Below, one piece after another: positions 37,930 through 49,412 of a stretch of 64,000 bases of DNA. Each line of letters opens with the position of its first letter. Positions within the stretch are counted from its first letter, which is position 1. The position numbers and the translations under genes were made by a program. The stretch spans positions 372,001 to 436,000 of the forward strand of contig JAQFVV010006294.1 of NCBI GenBank assembly GCA_028023455.1, read 5' to 3'. This stretch comes from Epiperipatus broadwayi. Lineage: Eukaryota > Onychophora > Udeonychophora > Euonychophora > Peripatidae. A model generated the notes under the pieces. It had not been told where the DNA came from. It did no database searches and worked only from the letters and a program-made list of their open reading frames with translations.

Positions 37930-39400
37930 TTTAATAGATATTAAATGTTCATTTATTATTACCTTATGTTGAAGTTTTATTAGTATTTAAAAGGGAAAAA
38001 TAATTGTCCATGTAAGTATATACTACCAAATATTGCCAAGATTCTTGCAACAAACATATACATTTCAATAAAAGATTCTGCCAAGTACAAATAAAAAATT
38101 AGGAATACCAATTTAATACTGGATTTCGATCAATTCTATTTGGGAAGTTACTTTTGTTTCTTTGGCATATTAAAAGAAAATAAAGAACTAAATAATAATA
38201 AAAAATCATTTTCACACACCATGAATCCTTTCAAATTGATTTGCAAATTCAAATAATAATTATTGAATATATGAAGCATATTTTCTCAAATCACAATCAT
38301 AATATAATTCTTGATCATTTTTGAAAATAGGAAAATTAATTACATTACAATTTTTAAATTGTCTGCTAAATTTCAAAATTTAACTTAAATGCTTTAATAC
38401 AATCCCATATAAATGTGATAACTAGCTTTTTAGCCTGAAGTTTTAAATTTAATTTATTCAAATGCTGCTTAATATTTGTAAAGAAGACCAAACATTATTA
38501 TTGTCAAATTGTTCTGCTGATTTCTCTGTTTATTTCTAAAAACATTGATTTCATTATCAAGTTCCCAAAATCGTATCAAATCTTGTGAGAGAGGATCCAA
38601 CATACTTTTGTATAATAAAATTAACCTCAATGTTCCTTGATTTCTGAAAATAAAATTAAAAAAACTGCTAGTTTAGTCCTCGGGAAGATATAAATTTTGT
38701 TATTTTTTTGACAAACTTTAGAACATATTCCGTTGCACAGTAATTGCTAATGTATAAACTAGTGATTAGGCAAAATTTATTATCAGAGAAATTTCCATTC
38801 TGCTCAGATAATAATTTTTAGCTATAAAAAACTTATCTTTCTAGTCATTGATCACTCTTGAACCATCTATTTATACATACACTTCTCTTGATAAAGATTA
38901 TATTAAAAGCTCATATCAGACAATGCTTCAGTTATAGTAAGTATTGAAAGTATTAAGTATTGAAAGCATTAATAATATGATCACTTGTGCCAGTCCAGTA
39001 TTGCACTTGAAGAAGTTTCTTGACAGTAAAATATTCTGAATAGTTGTACTTTTTTTAGGAAAAGATATTTCTGACCTTTTCAACATACATTGTTTAACAA
39101 ATTCACTTTCACTAAAATATTTTGAATGTTTAGCTGTAAATTCAGAAATAACAAAACTAGTTTTCATTATACTTTTGCTAACTTCAAATTTATTTATTTT
39201 TTTTAATATTGATTGTTTCTGAAAAACAAATTTCAAATTATTTATCTTCTTTTATTTTTCCTATATATTGTCCATATTCAGGTTGATGTATTTCATGAGA
39301 TTTTAATTTATATTTCTTCAAGACACTGATACTTTATCTGCAAATTACATATGAAACTATTTTTCTCACTTCTATAAAAAATAATCTAACTGCCATATTG
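37930..39400 (-). pseudogene. hAT-family transposase (ZBED5/Buster-like), broken
   Basis: Reading down the minus strand: a possible BED-type H-x(n)-H region at ~39270, then a 102-codon frame (38928-39236) with ISEFTAKHSKYFSESEFVKQC. This matches the conserved AKhgKPFtdGEFVKeC block of ZBED5/EPM2AIP1-like hAT transposases. Further down, FVKKITKFISSRGLN (~38700), LKLQAKKLVITFIWD (~38430) and the C-terminal dimerisation motif ILAIFGSIYL near 38030 follow in the right order. Frameshifts and stops throughout, so it is inactive. The family performs cut-and-paste transposition. Confidence 0.65.
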
Positions 39401-39829
39401 ACTGAAACTTCTCTGTTTTTGTGTAGACCTTTTCTTAATGTTTTTAGAATGAACCATGGTTTAATGCTTCATTTCCTAAAATCCAAAATTATATATAAAC
39501 ATAATTTTAGGTTAAATGGATGGTTTAATTGCCAATATAACTTTAATATATTTGCATGTTGACATTTTACATGGGATTATCCTTTCTGAATTTCTGTTTC
39601 TATATATGTGTCAAATTTTAAAGCAGAATGAATCTTGTTAATCAAAACATAAATCATATTAAAGTGCTATCTATGCTGATTAGTAATATTAAACAGAGTG
39701 AGTTTGGAGAGTACAGTTTTAACAATAGTATTATGAAAGCTTAATAGATGTAAAACTATTTCTAAAAGAAACTACTAGTGTTGTTGTTAATGAGGTTGTC
39801 AATCTTATAACCAGACTTTTAGGGAATGA

Positions 39830-41470
39830 GAAAAAGTAACATTAGAGAAGAATTGCTAGCTTCTCTTTCACAATATTTCAACAATATCAATCTGATAAGA
39901 TCTATAGAGGTGAATATACTTTGGATTGTCTTAAACCAGGAAAAAACCCAGGAGCAGATGGTATACTGCCAGCTTTTAAAAATTTTGTATCTAAAGTGAA
40001 AAAAGGATTAGCAAACTATTCAATAACATTATTCATCCAGAAAGAATTTCAAAAATATGGCATAAAATCAAAATTATGACAGTTTAAAAACCTAATAAAC
40101 CCACTGGTGATCAAAAAATTATTGCTCAATAGCATTATTATGTGTTTTCTACAAGCTTTTTGAAAAAATTATATTAAAAAGAATTTTGTCAATTGTTGAA
40201 AATTATCTACTTTTAGAGCTGGCTGGATTTAAGCCAGGAAAAAGTTGTGAAAAAGGTTTGTCTTTAACAACTCGTACTGAAAAAGGCATTCAAAATAAAT
40301 TAAAAACTGGTGCAACCTTTACTGATCTAACCTCAGCTTTATGATTCTGCTTGGAAAATGATTTTCTTCTAAAAGCTTCTAAAATTCTTAAATACAGGAA
40401 AATTATTAATTTACCTGACAATATTTCAATAAAGAGGTTAAAGTGACACTAAATGATAATTATAGTAGATACAAAATTTTATAGAAAGGCCTTCCTCAAA
40501 GGTTATGTTTTCTCATCTACTTTTTTCAATATATTCATCAATAATCCTTTCCAGAAACAGAATGCAAAAAGTTCATGTATGCTGATGATATGGCTTTAAC
40601 CTCTCAAAAAAGATCCTTTCGTAAAATAGAAGTATCTCAATAGGAAAGATTGGAAATCTTTTTCAAAAACTGAGGTTTTATTTCTATTCTAATGCAGACA
40701 GTATGCTCAATTTTTTATCTAAACAACAGGAAATCATCTTGTAATCTGAATATAACATTTTGCATTAAAAGTCTGAAACACAATCCTCGTACAATTTAGG
40801 AGCAACTTTAGATCATAGCCTAACTTATTTTCCTCATTTAGCTACATATAAATCAGAATTCATTTCTAGGAACAACTTCAACATATAGTGCAAATACTTT
40901 ACAGATGGTTTCTTTAGCATTAGCAGGAGGAAAAGTTTCCACACAAAACTTCTGGATATTCAATTAAATATTATCATGAGAAATATTACTAGAATACCCA
41001 AATCTATGTGTTCATAGTTGTTACCTATTATGCTCCATTTCCAGAGAAGTTGCTTCATAAAACATGTATAAAAAAACTGCCTCAATATATAATTTAATCA
41101 CTTAAAACTTGTCTCAAGTTAAAAGCTGCTGGATGGCAAATCAAAAATCTACAATTGGAGAATTGTGACATAAAAATGAAATTCTGATTCCAACCAAATT
41201 TCTTTTCCTAGATCCAACACTAAATCTAGATGGTCTTGATCTTCCTAGATACAACTGGAGAGTCATTAAATGATCATCTTCATAAGTGAAATTTGTCAAC
41301 TACTAATTTATTTAAATGTGGGCAAAAGCAAACTATAAATAACATAGTTAATGACTGTTGAATATATAAATACAATGGCAGAAGTGAAGAATTTAATAAA
41401 GCCATTGATAATTCTATCTCTTGGTTGCAATCCTTACAAGTTTCTTTAAAAAATTTTGTTAATAATTAAA
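39830..41470 (+). pseudogene. Jockey-type LINE reverse transcriptase, decayed
   Basis: Motifs in order: KPGKNPGADGI (~39935), GATFTDLTSAL (~40312), KGLPQ (~40485), FMYADDMALTSQ (~40568; the catalytic ADD is intact) and a C-terminal CGQKQTINNIVNDC zinc-binding-like string (~41318). This order is characteristic of jockey/CR1-group non-LTR retrotransposons. No endonuclease domain is visible upstream, so the copy is 5'-truncated. Confidence 0.7.
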
Positions 41471-41689
41471 CTGCTGAACAATCCATGTGCTAAATAAGTA
41501 AATATCATAATAGATATGCATTGCTACAATGACAACATAATTATGTGATTAATTCTTTGTCAGCAACTGTGAATACTATTTTACAATATACTTTTATAAT
41601 TTATAATGTTTTTAAAATGGATTTTATTTTTATGGACTACATTCTAGTGTGTTGTGGGTTGCATACAACCTGCTTGTTTGACACTACTA

Positions 41690-43131
41690 TCTTAGGACAA
41701 TTTAAATGTAATTTATTAAATATAGCTTAATGATTATTGATTAAAAAAGATTAACTAAAGAAAAAAACTTCATTATCTGTGATTACAAAAAAAAATTATA
41801 TTGTATTTATACTTGGCATTGAAAGATGAATCTTTTAAATCAAAGTAGTCATATAAAGTTGACAAACTGGATCCTTGGGCAGACATGATATAAAAATGAT
41901 TAGATATTAGCTGATTCGCTATCATTTTTTGTTGTTGTTGTTGTTGGCATAATGAGGATACATGTTTAATATAGAAATCCAAATTTTTTGCTTTTATATT
42001 TCTTACATAGGCTAGAATTAATAATAGATAAACAACTTTTTCATACATAAATTGTAGTCTGGGCATATTTAGCCCTTTATATTGTTATTATTATTATTAC
42101 ATCATTATAGTAAATGAATATTAGACAACTACAAATTTTGTTTTTCATTTGTGATTTGTTTTATCATAGAAATGTAACCTTTTTTTTCATTATTATTGTT
42201 TTACACAATAGATTTTATATTTTTAAGGTAAAAGTGATGCAAGTTTTCAAATGTGATGGTTTTAGAGTTACAATATTTAATATGTATTTTAGATATTTTT
42301 AATTTGAAAGATTTTTAAAAATGATCATAATTTCATAAACTTCTGTTGAGAATCTTGAAAAGATGAATTTATAATGCATGAGACAATGTATAATTAGAAA
42401 AGCAGTTTGTTTAAAGGAATAAATAGAGGGAAGGGATACAATTATAGTAATAAGGGCAATTACTGAAGGATTGGAAGATATTTGCTTCACGGATCTTGAA
42501 ATGTTTTACATTTCATTTTGTTAGATATTCTAGCTTTGACATATTAAAACAGTGGCAAAAATAACAATATACCATTGATGATTGAATGTTATCATTTGAT
42601 TATAACATTCTATATTGTGTAAATATTCAACTAGTCTTCAGTTAGAAAACATGTATATACTAGATTCTAAAAAGACAAATTGATGAAAAGATGACTATCA
42701 GAAAATATATGTAAGAATTGGGGTTTTTTTTTTTATAATTATTTTATGATGAACTGCAATACATTTTATGGAAGAAGTAATCACTGTTTATATTATATAG
42801 ATTATCTCAGACATTTTAAAAGAGTCAATATTGATTCTTTTCATTGAGAGAATATTGTTAAGCTTAAGAATACAATGGAAAACTGTAACTAATCAAGATA
42901 GTGACAGTATTCTGAAAGAAAAGTTTGTTATCACAGTTAAAAGATAACATTGCAAAATATTAAATAACTTAAAGGACCAGAATGTAATATATATGGATGT
43001 ATTTGGGTTTTACAAATTGCTTTGTATAATCATTACAACCCTTATCTTTACATTTTTTCTTTCTTTATTTATTTCTTTTTTGCTGAACTTGGTAAGGTTA
43101 GAGCGGCTAACAAATGGCTGCTAATGTCAAT
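41690..43131. other. Unassigned AT-rich DNA
   Basis: A short (GTT)n run near 41930 and (ATT)n near 42085. No supported gene. Confidence 0.5.
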
Positions 43132-43243
43132 GAAGATCTTATAATAATCAATGAGGATTGCTAAATACTCAACAAGCTTTGTGATAAATGCTTAGCCAGA
43201 GAAAGCATTTAAAATATCTCTGTCAGGACCCCCCCCCCCCAAA

Positions 43244-43286
43244 ACCTCTGACCATGGTTTCATGCTTTGGCACTTCTCAGAGAGGC
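43244..43286 (-). ncRNA. Hammerhead B1, core mutated
   Basis: The core reads CUGAGAA (G8, a catalytic base, changed to A); helix II GUGC-CAAA-GCAU, GAAA, ACCAUGGUC. Predicted inactive. Confidence 0.75.
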
Positions 43287-43652
43287 ACTGGTGCAGATTC
43301 AGACATTAGATCTAAAAATACCAACCCAAAGCCAGCATTTATCTAGAAGTTATCTATTGAGTGGAAAATCTGAAATTTTCAGATACCTATGTCTTCACTA
43401 TCCAACTCAAATAGCTATATGGGGCTAAGAGAACTTCAGCCATACCATATATAAGTAGTGTTAGCAATATAACATTGCATAGGACTTAAAGCAGAGACTA
43501 TCAATAGTCAAAATAAGTCATAGACCACATGACCCAATTCTTTTAAGCTTGTAAGATATAATCAATGAGGATTGCCAATTCCTCAACAAGCTTTGTGATA
43601 AATGCTTAGCCAGAGAAAGCATTTAAAATATCTGTCAGGAACCCCCCCCCAA

Positions 43653-43695
43653 ACCTCTGACCATGGTTTCATGCTTTGGCACTCCTCAGAAAGGC
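43653..43695 (-). ncRNA. Hammerhead B2, intact core
   Basis: Helix I GCCUUU with AGAGGU, core CUGAGGA, helix II GUGC-CAAA-GCAU, GAAA, helix III ACC/GGU with a two-base AU loop, cleavage triplet GUC. All invariant bases are present. ACCAUGGU is self-complementary, suggesting dimer-dependent cleavage. Confidence 0.8.
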
Positions 43696-44073
43696 GCTGG
43701 AATAGGTTCAGACACTAGGTCTAAAAATACCAATCCAAAGCCAGCATTTACCGAGAAGTTATCTATTGAATGGAAAATCTGAAATTTTCAGACACCTACA
43801 TGTCTTCAAACACAGCTATCCAACTCAAACAGCTATATGGGGCTGGGAGATCTTCAGTCACACCATATATTAGTAATCTTAGCAATATAACATTGCATAA
43901 GACTTAAAGCAGAGATTATAAATAGTAAAAATAAGAGTCAGATCACATGACCAATTTTCTTAAGCTTGTAAGATATAATCAATAAGAATTGCCAATTCTT
44001 TAACAAGCTTGTGATAATTGCTTAGCCAGAGAAAGCATTTAAAATATCTCTGTCAGGCCATCCTCGCCCCCAA

Positions 44074-44116
44074 ACCTCTGACTATGGTTTCGTGCTTTGG
44101 CAATCCTCTGAAAGGC
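44074..44116 (-). ncRNA. Hammerhead B3, decayed
   Basis: The core reads CAGAGGA, helix II is disturbed (UUGC/GCAC) and helix III is imperfect (ACCAUAGU). Predicted inactive. Confidence 0.65.
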
Positions 44117-44348
44117 ACTGGGGTAGGTTCAGACACTAGATCTAAAAATACCAACCCAAAGCCAGCATTTATCTAGAAGTTATCTATTGAGTGAAAAATC
44201 TGAAATTTTCAGACATCTACATGTCTTCAAACCCAGCTATCCAACTCGAATAGCTATATTTCAGGTTTTCCACTCAATAGATAATTTCTAGATAAATGCT
44301 GGCTTTGGGTTGGTATTTTTAGATCTAATCTCTGAATCTACTCTAGCG

Positions 44349-44390
44349 CCTCTCTAAGGAGTGCCAAAGCACGAAATCATGTATAGAGAA
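44349..44390 (+). ncRNA. Hammerhead B4, core mutated
   Basis: The core reads CUAAGGA (G5 changed to A), the triplet region is AUGUAU instead of AUGGUC; helix II is intact. Predicted inactive. Same mutations as B5, so the two arose by local duplication. Confidence 0.7.
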
Positions 44391-44490
44391 TGGGGGGGGG
44401 GGAGCTGACAGAGATATTTTAAATGCTTTCTAGATAAATGCTGGCTTTGGGTTGGTATTTTTAGATCTAATCTCTGAATCTACTCTAGCA

Positions 44491-44532
44491 CCTCTCTAAG
44501 GAGTGCCAAAGCACGAAATCATGTATAGAGAA
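44491..44532 (+). ncRNA. Hammerhead B5, core mutated (duplicate of B4)
   Basis: Identical defects to B4, 142 bp downstream within a tandem duplication. Confidence 0.7.
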
Positions 44533-44912
44533 TGGGGGGGGGGGAGCTGACAGAGATATTTTAAATGCTTTCTCTGGCTAAGCATTTATCACAAAGCATG
44601 TTGAAAAATTGGCAATCCTCATTGATTATATCTTACAAGCTTAAGAGAATTGGGTCATGTGGTCTATGACTCTTATTTTGACTATTTATAGTCTCTGCTT
44701 TAAGTCTTATGCAATGTTATACTGCTAACACTACTAATATATGGTATGGCTGAAGATCTCTCAGCCCCATATTGCTATTTGAGTTGGATAGCTAGGTTTG
44801 ACGACATGTAGGTGTCTGAAAAATTCAAATTTTCCACTCAATAGATAACTTTTAGATAAATGCTGCCTTTGGGTTGGTATTTTTAGCTCTAGTGTCTGAA
44901 CCTACCCCAGCG

Positions 44913-44954
44913 CCTCTCTGAGGAGTGCCAAAGCATGGAATCATGGTCAGAGGT
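44913..44954 (+). ncRNA. Hammerhead B6, core mutated
   Basis: CUGAGGA and GUC are intact, but GAAA reads GGAA (A13 changed) and the following C is U. Probably inactive or very weak. Confidence 0.72.
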
Positions 44955-45186
44955 TGGGGGGGGGGGGGAGTTCCTGACAGAAATATTTGAAATGCCTTCT
45001 CTGGCAAAGCATTTATCACAAAGCTTGTTGAGGAATTGGCAATCCTCACTGATTATATCTTACAAGCTTAAGATAATTGGGTCATGTGATCTATAAGCAG
45101 TGAGAATTGCCAATTCCTCAACAAGCTTTGTGATAAATGCTTAGCCAGAGCCAGCACTTAAAATATCTCTGTCAGGAACAACCCAA

Positions 45187-45229
45187 ACCCCTGACCATGG
45201 TTTCATGCCTTGGCACTCCTCGGAGAGGT
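45187..45229 (-). ncRNA. Hammerhead B7, core mutated
   Basis: The core reads CCGAGGA (U4 changed to C); helix II, GAAA and GUC are intact. Confidence 0.72.
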
Positions 45230-45608
45230 GCCAGGGTAGGTTCAGACACTAGATCTAAAAATACCAACTCAAAGCCAAGCACTTATCTAAAAGTTATCTA
45301 TTGAGTGGAAAATCTGAAATTTTCAGACATCTGCATGTCTTCAAACCCAGCTATCCAACTTAAATATCTACATGAGGCTGATAGATCTTCAGCCATACCA
45401 CATATAGGTAGTCTTAGCAATATAACATTGCATAAGACTTAAGGCAGAGACTATAAATAGTCAAAATAAGCATCATAGATCACATGACCCTATCTCTTAA
45501 GCTTGTAAGTTATAAACAGTGAGGATTGCCAATTCCTCAACAAGCTTTGTGATAAATGCTTAGCCAGAGCCAGTACTTAAAATATCTCTTTCAGGAACCC
45601 TCCCCAAA

Positions 45609-45651
45609 ACCCCTGACCATGGTTTCGTGCTTTAGCACTCCTCAGAAGTGC
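45609..45651 (-). ncRNA. Hammerhead B8, intact core
   Basis: CUGAGGA, helix II GUGC-UAAA-GCAC, GAAA, ACCAUGGUC. Helix I has five of six pairs, two of them G-U. May be active. Confidence 0.75.
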
Positions 45652-45974
45652 CAGGGTAGGTTCAGACATTAGATCTAAAAATACCAACCCAAAGCCAAAA
45701 TACTTATCTAAAAGTTATCTATTGAGTGGAAAATCTGAAAAAATCAGACATCTGCATGTCTTCACACCCAGCTATACAACTCAAATAGCTATATGGGGCT
45801 GATAGATCTTCAGCCATACCATATATAAGTAGTCTTAGCAATATAACACAAAGCTTGTTGAGGAATTGGCAATCCTCACTGTTTATAACTTACAAGCTTA
45901 AGAGATAGGGTCATGTGATCTATGACGCTTATTTTGACTATTTATGTGATTTGACTTATTTTGAAGATCTTATA

Positions 45975-46425
45975 TTATAAATAGAATACTGTATAAAAAA
46001 AAGTAAGTAAAATCATTTATATTTCTTAGTCCCAATTAAATCTTATTTTTGTTTTTCTTCTGGTGCTTATGCCTTTGCTTTAAAAAAAAATTGATATCAA
46101 TGACCCTCCTTCCCCACTTCAACTAATTACTTAAAGCAATAATTCCTTGTACTCTCCATTCTTGTTTTACTCCCTACCCCCCCCCCCCGTAGCTAAGGTA
46201 ATTAAGAACCCATTTGCCAATCAATATTGGAGGATCAGCTAGTTTTGCTATGGGCAAGATAACTGAAAAAAGAAAAATCCTAAACCCTATTAGAACCAAA
46301 AAAAATTAATTGAAATTCAAATTAAGCCTCAGGAGACACAGACAGATGTGCTAATTGCATATTAAAAACTATATTCAATGAAATAGATCACACGATCTTT
46401 AAACAAATAGCACTTATTTTTCTAT
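45975..46425. other. Unassigned AT-rich DNA
   Basis: A poly(C) run near 46180; otherwise nothing recognised. Confidence 0.5.
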
Positions 46426-46560
46426 AACTTGCTAATTTTTTTTTTTTCATATGTCATAGCATCGGCCGGGACGCGAATCCACAACCGTCTGCAACCAACT
46501 ACTTGCTTGCATGGCGGCTGCATACCTCTGGGCTAACAACGCAAGACAACTTGCTAATTT
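46426..46560 (-). mobile_element. tRNA-derived SINE with poly(A) and 13-bp TSD
   Basis: A perfect 13-bp direct repeat AACTTGCTAATTT (46426-46438 and 46548-46560) brackets 109 bp. On the minus strand this reads A box TTAGCCCAGAGGTA, a B-box variant GGATTCGCGTCC, then a poly(A) tail touching the TSD. This is the signature of LINE-mediated retroposition of a polymerase III transcript. The A-B box spacing is longer than in a normal tRNA, so it is a SINE or tRNA-like retropseudogene, not a working tRNA. Confidence 0.8.
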
Positions 46561-47756
46561 AACTTACTTTACTAACAAATATTCAATTCAGATTTAGATC
46601 TGAAAAACTAATCTGGATGCAAAGTTTAAATACTTAACATAAGATAGTAGTGCATAAGCATTCATAAAACATTGAATTGGCTAATTGCAATCTCAATTAT
46701 AATAAATAATTGCTAATCAAATTATATATTACTTTAAAAACTTTAAAGAGACATTTAAAAAGTCCCAATTAATATCTAGAAGATCCTGCTCTTGCACTTG
46801 AGGATGGAGTTAAATAAAATGAAATAAAGTTAAATGAAAATTCAAATTTTCATTTAATTTCAAACATACTAGCTAAGCATTAATATCTCATTACCTTTTT
46901 ATTTGAAATTAAAAACTTAATTAGCTAATTTCAATAAGAATGTCTTTAATTAAGTTAATGTCATACATGAAAGAAAATGGTAACTATTTATATAGTATTA
47001 TAAAGCACAGGTCATTAGTGACTATAGCAACAAACTAGAAATACAAGGTAAAATTTTATTTTCTTATTTTAAAAGTAAAAAATAAACCATGAAAAAGCAA
47101 AACATTAGACTGTATTACAAATATATGTACACATTCTTTAATTATATATATATATATAATTATTTTTAAACTCCTTGATAATCAAACGATTTATTGCTCA
47201 GAAGTTTAAAATAAGTTCGAGCACAGAAAGTGACAGAATAGGTTGTGATCCATGGATCTTGAAATCCAGTCATACCAACTGATAAAATATTTACATATTT
47301 TTTTAAAAAATTTAAAATACTTGTAGTAAATATTATTTAATAAAAAGTATTATAGCACAGTAACAGGTTTTGTTAAGATTACATTTCCTGACAAAATATA
47401 TTACAAACTTAATATAGTATAATTAAATTAAATTATTCGATTGTGCAAGTAATTTATACTTAAACAAATATAGTTATGCTGTAATTTATTAAGATATCTT
47501 CACAACTATATATGCAGTCTAAATGCAAAAAATCATATCTGCAGATCTCAAAAGTAATGGGGGGGAATAAACGCAAAAATATTGAACATATACACAAAAT
47601 AATATTGGAATCTATTTTTATTGTGCAAATTTTTTTCAAATATTACATAGAGTATGATATTATTTTTATTCTTTGCCTTAATTAAAATTGAAATATTTGC
47701 AAAAAAGATTCTAATACTAAAAAATTAAAAATAATATATATATATTATAATAAACA
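46561..47756. other. Unassigned AT-rich DNA
   Basis: No supported feature. Confidence 0.5.
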
Positions 47757-48140
47757 TTTATTTACTAAGGGCTAAAAAACTAAAAATAATAATTTTCTTC
47801 ATTCACAAGTGAGGTTTTTATATTTAGCTTGAGATAAACACATGGGATATTCAGAAATTAATTAATTCAAAAAATATTTTATAACAAATACATATTTACT
47901 GTGTACTAAAAAGCCAAAATATAATTCTTTTCTTCAATCCCAATAGGGGTATTTATATTTAACTTGAGATAAAATCTTGGAAGTGACTTGAAATAAATAC
48001 AATTGCAATTGAAGAAAATAATTATTTTTGACTTTAGTTCATGATAGAGTTAACTCGTTTTAATTTCAAGTTAAATATAAACACCCCAATTGCAGTTTTT
48101 TTTTAAAAATTATTTTTGGTTATTTAGTGCACAATAAATG
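47757..48140. repeat. Three-part repeat (two direct, one inverted)
   Basis: A block with TTTATATTTAGCTTGAGATAAA at ~47818 recurs at ~47951 and, inverted, at ~48060-48075 (TTTCAAGTTAAATATAAACA). Each copy is followed or preceded by an ACTAAAAA/TTTAGTGC-type segment. Non-coding; likely another foldback element. Confidence 0.5.
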
Positions 48141-48765
48141 TGTTTTTTATAAAATAGTATATATATTATTTAAAAAAAGTTTTTATTATCATCTTGCTAA
48201 ATCACAGGTCAAAATTCTTGATTATTTATATTTGGATTGCCTGGGTTGACTGTTTTGTAATGATTAATATATATTATAACAGGACTATTATATGGAATAC
48301 AATAATATAGTATGTGCATATATATAAAGTAAAGGAAAAGTAGAAATAAACAAAGACATAAATTTGTAGATATTTTTCAACACAATCCTGGAATAATAAA
48401 GGATTAAATAATTCTGAATTTAAATTAAAATTTTATTGTGAAATAAATATTTTTTAATAAGGTCTAATAAATATTTATTATTCTGATTTTGAAATTTAAA
48501 AACAAGCAAGGTTTACTTTTTGAAATCTTTTAATTAAAACTTGTATAAAATATCTATTGTTTATAATTAACACTTATTTACATTTCTATTATCTATTATT
48601 AAAAAAAATCTTTGGTAAGATTTCCAAATGTAGCTTTTTAATGCTTTTGGAGGGATTAAAATTGTTCCCAATCAAGAGATAAGAAAAAAAGAGTTTTCAA
48701 AATTAGTGTTATCACCTCAATCCAAGTCTATAGAAGGATTGGATAAAAATATTATTTCAGTCTGC
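48141..48765. other. Unassigned AT-rich DNA
   Basis: No supported feature. Confidence 0.5.
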
Positions 48766-48990
48766 TTTCAGTTTTTGTAAGAGCTGGCAGCAAGTAGCTG
48801 GCCAAGTTGGCCGGGTACAAAGTTGTCTTAATTTCTTTGTGAAGCAGTAGCCAAATTGGTCAGCGGCAAAATCTGTATTGTAGTTTTTGTAAAAGCTGGC
48901 CAGAATAGTTTGGTTAGTAAAAATGTTTGAATAAGTGGCAGCAATTAGCTGACTAACATAGATAGCTGAAGTTTGTTGTTGGCTTTAATT
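48766..48990 (+). repeat. Diverged ~110-bp tandem repeat
   Basis: AGTTTTTGTAAGAGCTGGC (48770) recurs with one change about 109 bp later (48879), with further AGCTGGC/TAGCTGAC echoes. More GC-rich than the flanks; no coding match. Confidence 0.4.
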
Positions 48991-49377
48991 AAAAAATACC
49001 TCCCTTTAATTATTTTTGGACAATTAACAAGAGTCACATCTTCCATATTGGATTTTATAAAAAATATACAGTTTAATAGAAAAACAAGCAATTTAAAATG
49101 AAAAAGTTAAAAATGACATATAATAAATATTTAAAAACATCAATATTTTGTTAATAAGTTTTGCTCCTATGTATATATTTGAGCCGCATCTATAATACTT
49201 TAATAAAAAGAACTAATAATTAATAAAAAGAATTAATAATAATTTTAAAACATGTTATTGAAACATTAAATTTTATAATTTAGGCACGCATCTCAAATAT
49301 ATACATAAAAATATATATACGACAAAAGGAGCGGGATGGAAAATAGGGATTTAAACACAGGTTAGTAGGTAGAAACA
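48991..49377. other. Unassigned AT-rich DNA
   Basis: Contains an imperfect inverted pair around GTATATATTTGAG (49170) and CTCAAATATATAC (49292), probably a small MITE. Confidence 0.4.
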
Positions 49378-49412
49378 TGAAGCACAATCTTAAGCTAAGA
49401 TTGACTGCTTCA
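49378..49412. repeat. Hairpin identical in design to the gypsy LTR start
   Basis: TGAAGCA, CAATCTTA, AGC, TAAGATTG, then TGCTTCA: a strong stem-loop that matches the first ~33 bp of the Ty3/gypsy LTR almost base for base. Similarity stops after it. It may be the tip of a diverged solo LTR or an independent palindromic module. Confidence 0.5.

Larger units (their letters stand above)
37677..41689 (-). mobile_element. Decayed hAT transposon, interrupted by a LINE
   Basis: The left end TACTATGGTATCAAAC (37677 on) and the complement of the right end TAGTAGTGTCAAAC (41675-41689) resemble the TIRs of Buster/Charlie-type hAT elements, including GGGCC-type subterminal sequence just inside the left end. 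A hAT transposase on the minus strand lies close to the left end, and a jockey-type LINE occupies ~39830-41470. No clear 8-bp TSD survives. Confidence 0.45.
43132..45974. mobile_element. Element B: hammerhead array with mixed orientations and 12-bp TSD
   Basis: A perfect 12-bp direct repeat GAAGATCTTATA (43132-43143, 45963-45974) encloses 2.8 kb of ~420-bp units. Three minus-orientation units (43144 to ~44250) are followed by plus-orientation units (~44255-45085, with an internal ~140-bp duplication), then two minus units (~45090-45850) and a plus-oriented tail. Eight hammerhead copies lie inside. The left end starts directly at CAATGAGGATTGC, whereas the right end carries ~90 nt more (GGGTCATGTGATCTATGAC...). 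Confidence 0.85.

Noticed and set aside
41773-42066. Minus-strand 97-codon frame with a glutamine run
   Set aside because: The glutamines come from a (GTT)n microsatellite; the rest has no domain.
43170-45900. CRISPR-like array
   Set aside because: The repeated units are ~420 bp, in mixed orientation and explained by hammerhead retroelement units; the sequence is eukaryotic.
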